The notes beneath the pieces are model-generated. The model worked only from the letters and a program-made list of their open reading frames with translations. It did no database searches and had not been told where the DNA came from. Of a stretch of DNA of 64,000 bases, positions 25,883-34,445 are shown in pieces. The position numbers and the translations under genes are program-made. How positions within the stretch are numbered: position 1 is the stretch's first letter; every line of letters starts with the position of its first letter. This DNA is from Alphaproteobacteria bacterium. GTDB taxonomy: Bacteria; Pseudomonadota; Alphaproteobacteria; JAVJRE01. The stretch spans positions 558,001 to 622,000 of the forward strand of contig JAVJRE010000007.1 of assembly GCA_040218575.1 (NCBI GenBank), written 5' to 3'.

Positions 25883-28800
25883 GTGAGCCGGCTGACGGAG
25901 GGACTGGACCCTCTGCCGGCACTGGCCAGGGAACCGGGCGAAGCCGCCGGCGAGGCCTATACCGCCGCCGTCCACCGCTGGCAGGAAGCCATTGACGGAC
26001 TGGAAGAACCCTTGCGGCGGCAGTGTGCGGCACTGGCCGACGACGCCGCCGGCCGCGCGGTTCTGGACCGTGTATTCGCCTTCAGCCCGTTCCTGTCCGC
26101 CATTGCCACCGCCGACCCGGCCTTTACGCTGCGGATATTCAGCGAGGGGGCCGACGCCGGCGTGAGACTGGCCCGCGACGAGCTGGCAGCGGCGGTCAAT
26201 GGTGGCAGTGATGGCGGACCGCCGACCACCGACGGGTTGATGCGCGCGCTCCGTCAGGCACGGCGGCGCACGGCGCTGGCCATCGCGCTGGCAGATATCG
26301 CCGGCGCCTGGCGGCTGGACCAGGTGACCGCCGCCCTGTCGGATTTTGCCAGTGAGGCCCTGCGGCTGGCCTGCCGCCACCTGCTGGGTGAGATGGCGGC
26401 GAGCGGACTGATCACGCCGGGCGACCCGGCGCAGCCCGATGCGGGCAGCGGCCTGGTGGTGCTGGGCATGGGCAAGCTGGGCGCTCGCGAGCTGAACTAC
26501 TCCAGCGACGTGGACCTGATCGTCCTCTATGACGACGAGGCCATCGCCAGCCCGCGACCGGACGAACTGCAGGCGGCCTTCGTGCGGTTGGCCCGCGGTC
26601 TGGTGCGGATCATGCAGGAGGCCACCCGCGACGGCTATGTGATGCGGATGGACCTGCGCCTGCGCCCGGACCCGGCCGCGACACCGCTGGCCGTGTCGGT
26701 CCACGCCGCAGAAACCTACTACGAGAGTCTTGGCCAGAACTGGGAACGGGCGGCCATGATCAAGGCGCGGCCGGTGGCCGGCGACATTGAAGCGGGCGAA
26801 CGCTTTCTGGCCCATCTGCGTCCGTTCATGTGGCGACGGCATCTGGACTTTGCCGCCATCCAGGACATTCACTCCATCAAGCGACAGATCAATGCCCATC
26901 GCGGCGGCCAGACGCTGGAGCTGGACGGACACAATGTGAAGCTTGGCCGCGGCGGCATCCGCGAGATCGAGTTCTTCGCCCAGACCCAGCAACTGATCTG
27001 GGGCGGCCGCGATGCCACCGTACGGCAGGCGCCGACCCGCGAGGCCCTGCACGCCCTGGCCACCGCCGGCCGCGTTCTGCCGCTGGTGGCGGTGGAGCTG
27101 GGCGGCGCTTATGAATTGTTGCGCCGGGTAGAGCACCGTCTGCAGATGATCGACGACCAGCAGACCCACAGCCTGCCGGCGACGGCGGCCGGGCGCGCCC
27201 GCCTTGCCCGTTTCATGGGCTATGGCGGGACAGACGGTCCGGCTCGCTTCGACGGTGAACTGCTGGCGGCGCTGCAACTGGTGGAACGTCGTTTTGGCGA
27301 GCTGTTCCAGGACGCGCCGGAACTGGGTCGGGGCGCAGGCGACAGCACCGGCCCTGACGGTGCGGCGACGGTAGGCAATCTGGTATTCACCGGCAGCGAT
27401 GACGACCCCGATACGCTGGCCACCCTGGCCGATCTTGGCTTCGACAATCCGGTGGCGGTCAGTGGCATCATCCGCGGCTGGCATCACGGCCGCTATCGCG
27501 CCATGCGCAGCGCCCGCGCGCGCGAGTTGCTGACCGAGCTGACGCCGACCCTGCTCCAGTCGCTGGCCGGCACAGTGCATCCGTCCGGCGCCCTGGCCAA
27601 TTTCGATTCCTTCCTGGGTCGTCTGCCGGCCGGGGTGCAGCTCTTTTCCATGTTCGCCGCCAACCCGTCCCTACTGAGCCTGGTGGTGGACATCATGGGG
27701 GACGCACCGCGCCTGGCCGAAACTCTGTCGCGCAACCCGGGCCTGATCGACGCCATGCTGAGTGGCGATTTCTTCGCCCCCCCTGGCGACCGGGCGATAC
27801 TGGAGAGCGAGCTGGCGGTTCTGCTGAAGCAGGCCGCCGACTATGAGGACGTGCTGGGAATCGTGCGTCGCTGGGCCAATGAGCGAAAGTTCCAGGTGGG
27901 GGTGCAGGTGCTGCGCGGACGAAGCGTCATCGACCAGGCCGGCCGCCACTACACCCACATTGCCGAAGCGGCGCTGAACCAGTTGCAGCCGGCGGTCGAA
28001 GCCGAGTTCAGCCGGCAGCACGGACATGTCCCCGGCGGCGGCTTTGCCATCGTCGCCATGGGCAAGCTGGGCAGTGGCGAGCTGTCGCCGACCTCTGACA
28101 TCGACCTCACCTTCGTCTATGACGCGCCGCCGGACGTGACCGCCAGCGACGGGCCGAAGCCGCTGTCCCCCAGCCACTATTATGCCCGTTTCGCCCAGCG
28201 CGTCATTGCCGCGATCACCGCGCTTACCGGCGATGGCCGGCTATATGAAATCGACATGCGTCTGCGCCCGTCCGGCAATGCCGGTCCCATCGCATCATCG
28301 CTTGAAGCCTTCACCCGCTACTATGGCGAGGCAGCCTGGACATGGGAGCATATGGCCCTGACCCAGGCGCGCGCCCTGACCGGACCGGATCCGTTGCGCC
28401 GGGCCATAGACCACACCATTCGCCAGGTCCTGACCCGACCACGCGATGGGAACACACTGCGCCACGACATTGCCGACATGCGCCAGCGCGTTGCCCGCCA
28501 GCACCCGCCGCGCGGACCCTGGAGTCCGAAATACGGTGCGGGCGGCCTGATGGACCTTGAGTTCATCGCGCAGTTTCTGATGCTGGCCCATGGCCATGCG
28601 CACGCCGAGGTACTGGGCCAGGGCACGGCCGACACCTTCATTCGCCTGGGCGAGGCCGGCGTACTGCCGCCGGCCACCGCACAGGATCTGGCCGACACAC
28701 ACCGCCTGTGGCGGGCCGTGCAGGCGATCCTGCGCCTGACCATGGACCGGCCCTTCGATCCCGACGCCGCGCCGGCCAGCGTCAGGACGGCGCTGACCCG

Positions 28801-28939
28801 GGCGACGCAGAGCGACAGCTTCGACCATCTGGCGACACGCCTCAGCCAGGCAACAGAACGGGCCCGCACCGTATTCATGAGCCTGATCGGCGAGCCCGAC
28901 GACGACGCCATCAAACCGAACGAGGAGAAAAAGCCATGA
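25883..28939 (+). CDS. glnE: Bifunctional glutamine synthetase adenylyltransferase/adenylyl-removing enzyme
   Basis: This 1018-residue enzyme controls glutamine synthetase by adding and removing AMP. The N-terminal removing domain carries GMGKLGARELNYSSDVDLI (about residues 194-212) and the C-terminal transferase domain carries GKLGSGELSPTSDIDL near residue 725. Both are NTase motifs with paired Asp. I start at the GTG at 25883, which has GAGGG upstream, rather than at an upstream in-frame codon at 25733 that crowds the divergent gene. The stop overlaps the ridA start as ATGA. GlnB-UTP control is known for the family. Confidence 0.95.
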   Translation: MSRLTEGLDPLPALAREPGEAAGEAYTAAVHRWQEAIDGLEEPLRRQCAALADDAAGRAVLDRVFAFSPFLSAIATADPAFTLRIFSEGADAGVRLARDELAAAVNGGSDGGPPTTDGLMRALRQARRRTALAIALADIAGAWRLDQVTAALSDFASEALRLACRHLLGEMAASGLITPGDPAQPDAGSGLVVLGMGKLGARELNYSSDVDLIVLYDDEAIASPRPDELQAAFVRLARGLVRIMQEATRDGYVMRMDLRLRPDPAATPLAVSVHAAETYYESLGQNWERAAMIKARPVAGDIEAGERFLAHLRPFMWRRHLDFAAIQDIHSIKRQINAHRGGQTLELDGHNVKLGRGGIREIEFFAQTQQLIWGGRDATVRQAPTREALHALATAGRVLPLVAVELGGAYELLRRVEHRLQMIDDQQTHSLPATAAGRARLARFMGYGGTDGPARFDGELLAALQLVERRFGELFQDAPELGRGAGDSTGPDGAATVGNLVFTGSDDDPDTLATLADLGFDNPVAVSGIIRGWHHGRYRAMRSARARELLTELTPTLLQSLAGTVHPSGALANFDSFLGRLPAGVQLFSMFAANPSLLSLVVDIMGDAPRLAETLSRNPGLIDAMLSGDFFAPPGDRAILESELAVLLKQAADYEDVLGIVRRWANERKFQVGVQVLRGRSVIDQAGRHYTHIAEAALNQLQPAVEAEFSRQHGHVPGGGFAIVAMGKLGSGELSPTSDIDLTFVYDAPPDVTASDGPKPLSPSHYYARFAQRVIAAITALTGDGRLYEIDMRLRPSGNAGPIASSLEAFTRYYGEAAWTWEHMALTQARALTGPDPLRRAIDHTIRQVLTRPRDGNTLRHDIADMRQRVARQHPPRGPWSPKYGAGGLMDLEFIAQFLMLAHGHAHAEVLGQGTADTFIRLGEAGVLPPATAQDLADTHRLWRAVQAILRLTMDRPFDPDAAPASVRTALTRATQSDSFDHLATRLSQATERARTVFMSLIGEPDDDAIKPNEEKKP

Positions 28940-29322
28940 TCGAAAAACTGGTACCGCCGACGATGGCAAAGCCGGCCAGCGCCTATGCGCACGGCGCGGT
29001 GATTCCCGCCGGCGCGCGCACCCTGCACGTCTCCGGCCAGCTTGGCCTGGCGGCCGACGGCCGGGTCGGTAACGGGGCGGCAGAACAACTGGAACTGGCC
29101 TTTATCAACGTCCTGGCGGTGGTCGAGGCGGCAGGGATGACGGCCATGGATCTGGCCAAGATCACCGCCTTCCTGACCAACACCGACCAGATTCCGGCTT
29201 TCCGGGAGACCCGCGACCGCCTGCTCCCCGGGGTCGCCTGCGCCTCGTCCATGGTTATCGTCAGCGCCCTGGCCGCGCCGCCATTTCTGGTGGAAATCGA
29301 GGCGGTTGCGGCGCGCGCCTGA
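28936..29322 (+). CDS. RidA-family protein, coupled to glnE
   Basis: This 128-residue protein has the RidA fold pattern: YAHGAVIPAGARTLHVSGQLGLAADG, the helix ALEN-like stretch LELAFINVLAVVEAAGM, and the conserved Ser-containing end VACASSMVIVSALAAPPFLVEIEAVA. The usual catalytic Arg before SMV (as in R-S-x-V) is not obvious here, so it may not be an active enamine/imine deaminase. It overlaps glnE by four bases and has a ribosome site within the glnE end, so the two are translationally coupled. Confidence 0.85.
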   Translation: MIEKLVPPTMAKPASAYAHGAVIPAGARTLHVSGQLGLAADGRVGNGAAEQLELAFINVLAVVEAAGMTAMDLAKITAFLTNTDQIPAFRETRDRLLPGVACASSMVIVSALAAPPFLVEIEAVAARA

Positions 29323-29417
29323 ACCAGGCGGCGGCCCCGAGAGGGTTCCCCTGCGCCGCATGGGCGCTACACTAGGGGCCGCATAAGGACGTTAAAACTC
29401 TATCAGGGGAAATCACC

Positions 29418-29963
29418 ATGCGTCGCATCACCGCCGCAATCATCGCATTCGCGCTGACCGCCAGTCTGGTCTTTACGCCGGCCGCCAACCGGACCATTCC
29501 CTTCGGTCTGGGTGTGGCACCGGCGCTGGCCACCGACAGTGACCGCGGCGGCCCGCCGGCCGGCGCCGCCACAGTGGTCAGCAGCCAGCAATTGATCGTC
29601 GCCCTGACGGTCATCACGGCGCTGCAACTGACCCAGATGCTGTCGGTGGTGGACCCGTTCCGCCATATGAACAGGATCACCATCGAAGGCGCCATCGTGC
29701 CCTACGAGGCAATCATCATGCGGGTCGCCTTCTACAACGCGGCGATCGCCCTGCTCTATCTCAACAACGCGCGCGCCCTCAATCCGCTGCAGCGGGTTTC
29801 CTACACCGAGGGCCTGATCGTGCAGGCCCAGAACAATCTGGACGACGCCCTGGAATTCGGTGACGATGACGATGTCTATGAAGCGGCTGAAGCGCTGCAC
29901 TGGCTGTCGTCACTGTGCTATTATCTGGCGGCCTTCGCCCATGCCCAGCAGCAGGAAAGCTGA
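29418..29963 (+). CDS. Secreted protein of unknown function, first of a motif-sharing pair
   Basis: The 181-residue protein has an N-terminal signal (MRRITAAIIAFALTASLVF) followed by a Pro-rich spacer and the segment VAPALATDSDRGGPP at residues 33-47. The rest is mostly helical, with one hydrophobic stretch (LIVALTVITALQLTQML) and an acidic patch EFGDDDDVYEAAEAL near the end. I recognise no family. The ribosome site AGGGGA precedes the ATG. It is followed 49 bp later by a second secreted protein with nearly the same motif segment. Export is likely; function is unknown. Confidence 0.85.
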   Translation: MRRITAAIIAFALTASLVFTPAANRTIPFGLGVAPALATDSDRGGPPAGAATVVSSQQLIVALTVITALQLTQMLSVVDPFRHMNRITIEGAIVPYEAIIMRVAFYNAAIALLYLNNARALNPLQRVSYTEGLIVQAQNNLDDALEFGDDDDVYEAAEALHWLSSLCYYLAAFAHAQQQES

Positions 29964-30012
29964 GCAAGCGGAATCCGAAGACACAAAAACAAGAAATGAA
30001 AAGGAGACGGTT

Positions 30013-30543
30013 ATGGCCGCAGCGAAGCGATTGGCCCTTGCGGCGGGGATGATCACCGCCTTTGCCGTGGCGGGCATGGGGCCAGGGCCGTCTTCTATGT
30101 CCGTGCTTGCGCCGGTGTCGGTGACCCCGGCGCTGGCCACGGACTCCGACCGCGGTGGCCCGCCCGAGCACACCCGGCGGATCACCATCCCGCGCGGCGA
30201 GCATACGGCCGAACAGGTGCGCGGCTATATGGAGTCGTTCCAGCGGTCCGGCCTGCAACCGACCATTGAGGGCGGCGACGCGTTCGACCAGCAGGTCTTC
30301 CTGCTGGCCCGCAACAATCCCGACCTGGCGGCCAAGTATCTGAGCCGCGCCATCGGCCGCACCAATGCCCAGCGGCTGGCGATTCTTGACGACCTGAAGC
30401 AGGAAGCCAAGACCCTGGCGGATGTGGCCAAACAGATCGGCAGCCAGGAACAGCAGACGGCGGCGAATGCCGTACACGCCTTGCTGACCGGCATGCACGG
30501 CCAGATGACGGCTATCGTCGCCGCCGAGCAGGCCGGCAACTAA
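30013..30543 (+). CDS. Secreted protein of unknown function, second of a motif-sharing pair
   Basis: The 176-residue protein has a signal-like N-terminus (KRLALAAGMITAFAVAG), a Pro/Ser-rich spacer, and the segment VTPALATDSDRGGPP at residues 37-51. A soluble, charged helical domain follows (EQVRGYMESFQRSG, LKQEAKTLADVAKQIGSQ). No family is recognised, and the rest does not resemble the upstream protein. A GGAG site precedes the ATG. Both genes are on the same strand with a 49-bp gap and probably form one transcript. Its stop is 14 bp from the convergent prfB stop. Confidence 0.85.
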   Translation: MAAAKRLALAAGMITAFAVAGMGPGPSSMSVLAPVSVTPALATDSDRGGPPEHTRRITIPRGEHTAEQVRGYMESFQRSGLQPTIEGGDAFDQQVFLLARNNPDLAAKYLSRAIGRTNAQRLAILDDLKQEAKTLADVAKQIGSQEQQTAANAVHALLTGMHGQMTAIVAAEQAGN

Positions 30544-30557
30544 GACCGGCCGGCGGA

Positions 30558-31692
30558 TCAGGTGGCGGCGCCGGCGGCGCCGTCACCGTCGCCCTCACCC
30601 ACCCGGGCGGCGAGTGAGGCTTCCAGAAACATGTCGATGTCGCCATCGAGCACCGCCTGGACATTGCCGGTTTCGGCCTCTGTGCGCAGATCCTTGACCA
30701 TCTGGTAGGGGTGCAGCACATAGGAGCGGATCTGGTGGCCCCAGCCGATGTCGGATTTGGCGGCCTCGATGGCCTGGGCCTCCGCCTCGCGCTTCTGCAA
30801 CTCCCGCTCATAGAGCCGGGCTTTGAGCATCTGCATGGCGGTGTCGCGGTTGCGATGCTGTGAGCGGTCGTTCTGGCAGGCGACGACGATGCCGGTCGGC
30901 AGGTGGGTCAGACGCACGGCGCTGGACGTCTTGTTGACGTGCTGGCCGCCGGCGCCGGATGCCCGATAGGTGTCCACCCGCAGATCCTTGGGATCGACGG
31001 TAATCTCTATGGTGTCCTCGACCACCGGATAAATCCAGGCGCTGGCGAAGCCGGTCTGGCGCCGCGCGTTGGAATCAAACGGCGATATGCGGACCAGACG
31101 GTGAACGCCGCTTTCGGTCTTGAGCCAGCCATAGGCATAGTCGCCGGAGATACGCAGCGTCGCCGACTTGATGCCGGCCTCCTCACCCTGGCTTTCCTCC
31201 AGCCAGTCCACCTTGAAGCCGTGCGCCTCAGCCCAGCGGGCATACATGCGCGACAGCATCTCGGCCCAGTCCTGGGAATCGGTGCCGCCGGCGCCGGCGT
31301 GAATCTCGACGAAACAGTCATTGGCGTCGGCCTCGCCCGACAACAGGGAGAGGAAGCGCATTCGCCCGGCCTCGGCCGCCAGACGATCAACCGTGGCTTC
31401 CGCATCGGCCAGGACGGAATCGTCTCCCTCCATCTCCGCCAGCTCGATGAGGTCGAGAGAGTCCGCGAGCTGCTGTTCCAGATCGCGGCAGGTGGTGACC
31501 TGGCGCTCCAGAGTGGAGCGCTCGCTCATGATCCGGCGGGCGCGGGCCGCATCATCCCACAAAGACGGGTCTTCGACGGCGGCGTTCAGCTCGTCGAGAC
31601 GACGCAGGGCTGTGTCCCAGTCAAAGGAACCTCCTCAGCAGAGCGAGAGACTCCCGTATCTCCTCCGCCTTGGCCTGAATCTCCGCCTTCAT
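30558..31692 (-). CDS. prfB: Peptide chain release factor 2, with programmed +1 frameshift
   Basis: RF2 reads UAA and UGA codons and releases the peptide with the GGQ motif in [19 protein letters not shown]. The specificity segment [14 protein letters not shown] carries SPF. The coding sequence is two frames: 23 codons from the ATG at 31692 to a TGA at 31623-31621, then +1 shift, reading 31622 to 30558. The joined product is 377 residues. The frame-0 part is [19 protein letters not shown] followed by RRFL. This is autoregulation: excess RF2 ends at UGA, lack of RF2 allows the shift. It follows mrcA. Confidence 0.95.
31620..31635 (-). promoter_or_regulatory. RF2 programmed frameshift element
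   Basis: On the minus strand AGGAGG (31635-31630), three spacer bases TTC, then CTTTGAC (31626-31620). This is the canonical RF2 slip site with a Shine-Dalgarno element at the usual 3-nt spacing. The P-site tRNA slips from CTT to TTT and reading resumes at GAC. Confidence 0.95.
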
Positions 31693-31781
31693 CCGTCGTG
31701 CTCCGGCTGGTGCTGAACCCGGCCGGACCCTAGCAGAGGGCCGGGCCAGCGCAAGGTGGCGTGGCTCGATGGCCGCAAGCG

Positions 31782-34259
31782 CTAGTACAACCCACCGGTG
31801 CCGGCGGCCGGTGCAGTGGAGTCGGCCGGTACGCCGCCGTCAATGACAGCGCCGGCCTCGGTGGGCACGGCACCCTCGCGGAAAGCCTCGAGAATGGCGC
31901 CCTGACGGCGACCGCCCGTGGGCTGGCCGCTGGCGGCGTCAACCCAGACCAGTCGCGCGCCGGGCGGCACACGGAACGGAATGGCCGGCTGGTCTTCCAG
32001 CGCCGCCGCCATGAAGTCGCGGAATACGGGCACGGCAACGCTGGAACCGGTCTCGCGCGGGCCCAGGGTCTGCGGCTCATCAAAGCCGATGTAGATGCCC
32101 ACCGCCAGATCGGGGGCAAAGCCAACGAACCATGTGTCGCGGCCATCGTTGGTGGTGCCGGTCTTGCCGGCCAGCGGCTTGCCGACAGCGGCAATGCGTA
32201 CGCCGGTGCCGCGCTCCACCACGCCCTGCAGCATGGAGACGATCTGGAAGGCGGTCACCGGATCGGCAACCCTTGGCCTGAGGTCCGGCAAGGCCGGCGG
32301 CACGCCTGCGTTCAGCGTGCCAGGACCGCAGGCGCAGGCGCGCGTGTCATGGCGGAACACGGTGCGGCCATGGCGGTCCTGCACCCGGTCGATGAAGCTT
32401 GGCGTGATGCGCCGGCCGCCATTGTCCAGCATGGCGTAGGCGCTGGTCAGGCGCAGAAGCGTGGTTTCCGCCGCCCCCAGCGACATGGACAGAAGTTCAG
32501 GCAGATCGTCGACCACGCCGAAACGCTCCGCCGCACCGGCCACCCGCGCCATGCCAATGGTCTGGGCCAGACGCACGGTCATCAGATTGCGCGATTTCTC
32601 GATGCCGACACGCATGGGACTCGGCCCATAGAACTCTTCCGTGTAGTTGCTGGGTTTCCACAGCCCCTGGCCGACCCCCTGATCGATGACAAAGGGCGCG
32701 TCGAGGACAATGGTCGCCGGCGACAGGCCGGCCTCCAGCGCTGCCAGATAAACGAAGGGCTTAAAGGCGGACCCCGGCTGGCGGGCGGCCTGGGTGGCCC
32801 GATTGAACTGGCTGCGGGCAAAGCTGTAGCCGCCGGAGATGGCCAGCACCCGCCCGGTATGGGGATCGAGCGCCACCAGGCCGCCGTCGATGGCCGGGAT
32901 CTGGCGCAGGGCAAAGCGGCTGGCCAGCCCCGCGCCGGCGGTTGCACCGCCGCTTTGGCCAGCGCTCTGGGCGTCGGCCTGACCGCCGGCCTGGGCAGCC
33001 GCATCAACCGCATCAACCAGCGGCTCGACAGCGACGATGTCGCCCACCGTCAGCACATCCGACGGACGCGACGGCGCCGGCCCCACGGACTGCCCCGCCT
33101 GCCAGGGGCGGGCCCAGTCCATCTCGCTCCACGGCAGGCTGGCGGTGCGACCACCGACCAGGCCGATCTCCGCCCCGTCCGCGCCCAGGGCCAGGACAGC
33201 GGCCAGCCGCCAGCCCGGAGCCAGCGCCGGTACCGACAGCCCGGCCAGCTCCACCCGCCAGTCGGCGCCGTCCGCCAGGCGCGCCAAGGGGCCGCGCCAG
33301 CCATGACGCCGGTCATAGGCTTCCAATCCGTCGCGCAGCACCTGGTCGGCAATCGCCTGCAAGCGGGGATCGAGACTGGTGCGGACACTGAGCCCGCCCT
33401 CATAGAGGGTGGTCTCGCTGTAGGAGTCGGCGAGTTCGCGCCGCACCTCCTCTGCAAACCAATCCGCGTCGGCGAGCGTGGTCCGGCCGGGCGGACGAAT
33501 GGTCAGGGGCTGGTCGCGCGCCACCGCGGCCTCCTCCGCGGTGACGAAGCCCTCCGCTTCCATACGGCCGATGACCCAGTTGCGGCGGTCCAGCGCCGCT
33601 TCGTAATTGCGACGGGGATGATAGTTGTTGGGGGCCTTGGGCAAAGCCGCAAGAAACGCCGCCTCTTCCAGAGTCAGGTCATCCGGCGACTTGCCGAAAT
33701 AGTTGAGAGCCGCCGCGGCGACACCGAACGAGCGGAAGCCAAGAAAAATCTCATTGAGATAAAGCTCGAGAATACGGTCCTTGCCGAGGGCGCGCTCCAT
33801 GCGCAGGGCGAGGATCGCCTCCTTGACCTTGCGCTCTATGGAAACCTCGTTGGTCAGCAGAAAGTTCTTGGCGACCTGCTGGGTGATGGTGGAGGCGCCG
33901 ACCGGCCGCTGGTTGGTGCCGAGACGGCTGACATTGGTGATGGCGGCGCGCACGACGCTGAACGGATTGACCCCCGGATGGCTGTAGAAGGTCTTGTCCT
34001 CGGCGGCGAGGAAGGCCTTCACCACCAGCTTGGGCATGGCCTCGATGGGAACAAAGACCCGGCGCTCGCTGGCATATTCGGCGATCAGCCGGCCGTCGCC
34101 GGCGTGAATGCGGGTGGTGGTCGGCGGCTCATAGTCGGCCAACTGGTCATAGCGCGGCAGATCGCGGCCAAAGTGCCAGAACAGCCCCAGCACGCCGGCA
34201 ACGCCGGCCAGGCCAAGCAGCAGGCCGCAAACCAGGACAAAGGCAAAGAAACGTCTCAT
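31782..34259 (-). CDS. mrcA: Penicillin-binding protein 1A
   Basis: This 825-residue class A PBP builds peptidoglycan at the periplasmic face. After one N-terminal membrane helix comes the GT51 domain: AAEDKTFYSHPG with catalytic Glu, GASTITQQVAKNFLL, KVKEAILALRMER and LYLNEIFLGFRSFGVAAAALNYFGK. The transpeptidase domain has the SxxK motif in GSAFKPFVY, the SRN motif in EKSRNLMTVRLAQ and GKTGTTND (KTG). An Ala/Gly/Gln-rich insertion lies between the domains. It lies between amiC and prfB on the same strand, an order conserved in alphaproteobacteria (memory). Confidence 0.95.
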   Translation of the reverse strand: MRRFFAFVLVCGLLLGLAGVAGVLGLFWHFGRDLPRYDQLADYEPPTTTRIHAGDGRLIAEYASERRVFVPIEAMPKLVVKAFLAAEDKTFYSHPGVNPFSVVRAAITNVSRLGTNQRPVGASTITQQVAKNFLLTNEVSIERKVKEAILALRMERALGKDRILELYLNEIFLGFRSFGVAAAALNYFGKSPDDLTLEEAAFLAALPKAPNNYHPRRNYEAALDRRNWVIGRMEAEGFVTAEEAAVARDQPLTIRPPGRTTLADADWFAEEVRRELADSYSETTLYEGGLSVRTSLDPRLQAIADQVLRDGLEAYDRRHGWRGPLARLADGADWRVELAGLSVPALAPGWRLAAVLALGADGAEIGLVGGRTASLPWSEMDWARPWQAGQSVGPAPSRPSDVLTVGDIVAVEPLVDAVDAAAQAGGQADAQSAGQSGGATAGAGLASRFALRQIPAIDGGLVALDPHTGRVLAISGGYSFARSQFNRATQAARQPGSAFKPFVYLAALEAGLSPATIVLDAPFVIDQGVGQGLWKPSNYTEEFYGPSPMRVGIEKSRNLMTVRLAQTIGMARVAGAAERFGVVDDLPELLSMSLGAAETTLLRLTSAYAMLDNGGRRITPSFIDRVQDRHGRTVFRHDTRACACGPGTLNAGVPPALPDLRPRVADPVTAFQIVSMLQGVVERGTGVRIAAVGKPLAGKTGTTNDGRDTWFVGFAPDLAVGIYIGFDEPQTLGPRETGSSVAVPVFRDFMAAALEDQPAIPFRVPPGARLVWVDAASGQPTGGRRQGAILEAFREGAVPTEAGAVIDGGVPADSTAPAAGTGGLY

Positions 34260-34445
34260 GGCACCGGTGGCGCTCCTGCGACTGCGGCGGCGGACTGGCC
34301 GGCGGTGGCCTGCTGCGGCGGCGGACCGGCCGCCGTCGCCAGTCTAGCCCTATGCCGCAAACATAGGCGGCAAATATGGCAGGAATTGCGCATGGTATCC
34401 GGCCCCGCGGCCGGCGGCGCCGGCCATACGCCCGCGGCCCGCAAC

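Noticed and set aside
25421-27580. Minus-strand open frame of over 700 codons opposite glnE and running into the AsmA-like gene start
   Set aside because: Overlaps two confident genes and has shadow-type composition.
28561-29361. Additional gene opposite ridA
   Set aside because: The antisense frames there lack start signals and family motifs; glnE and ridA explain the region.
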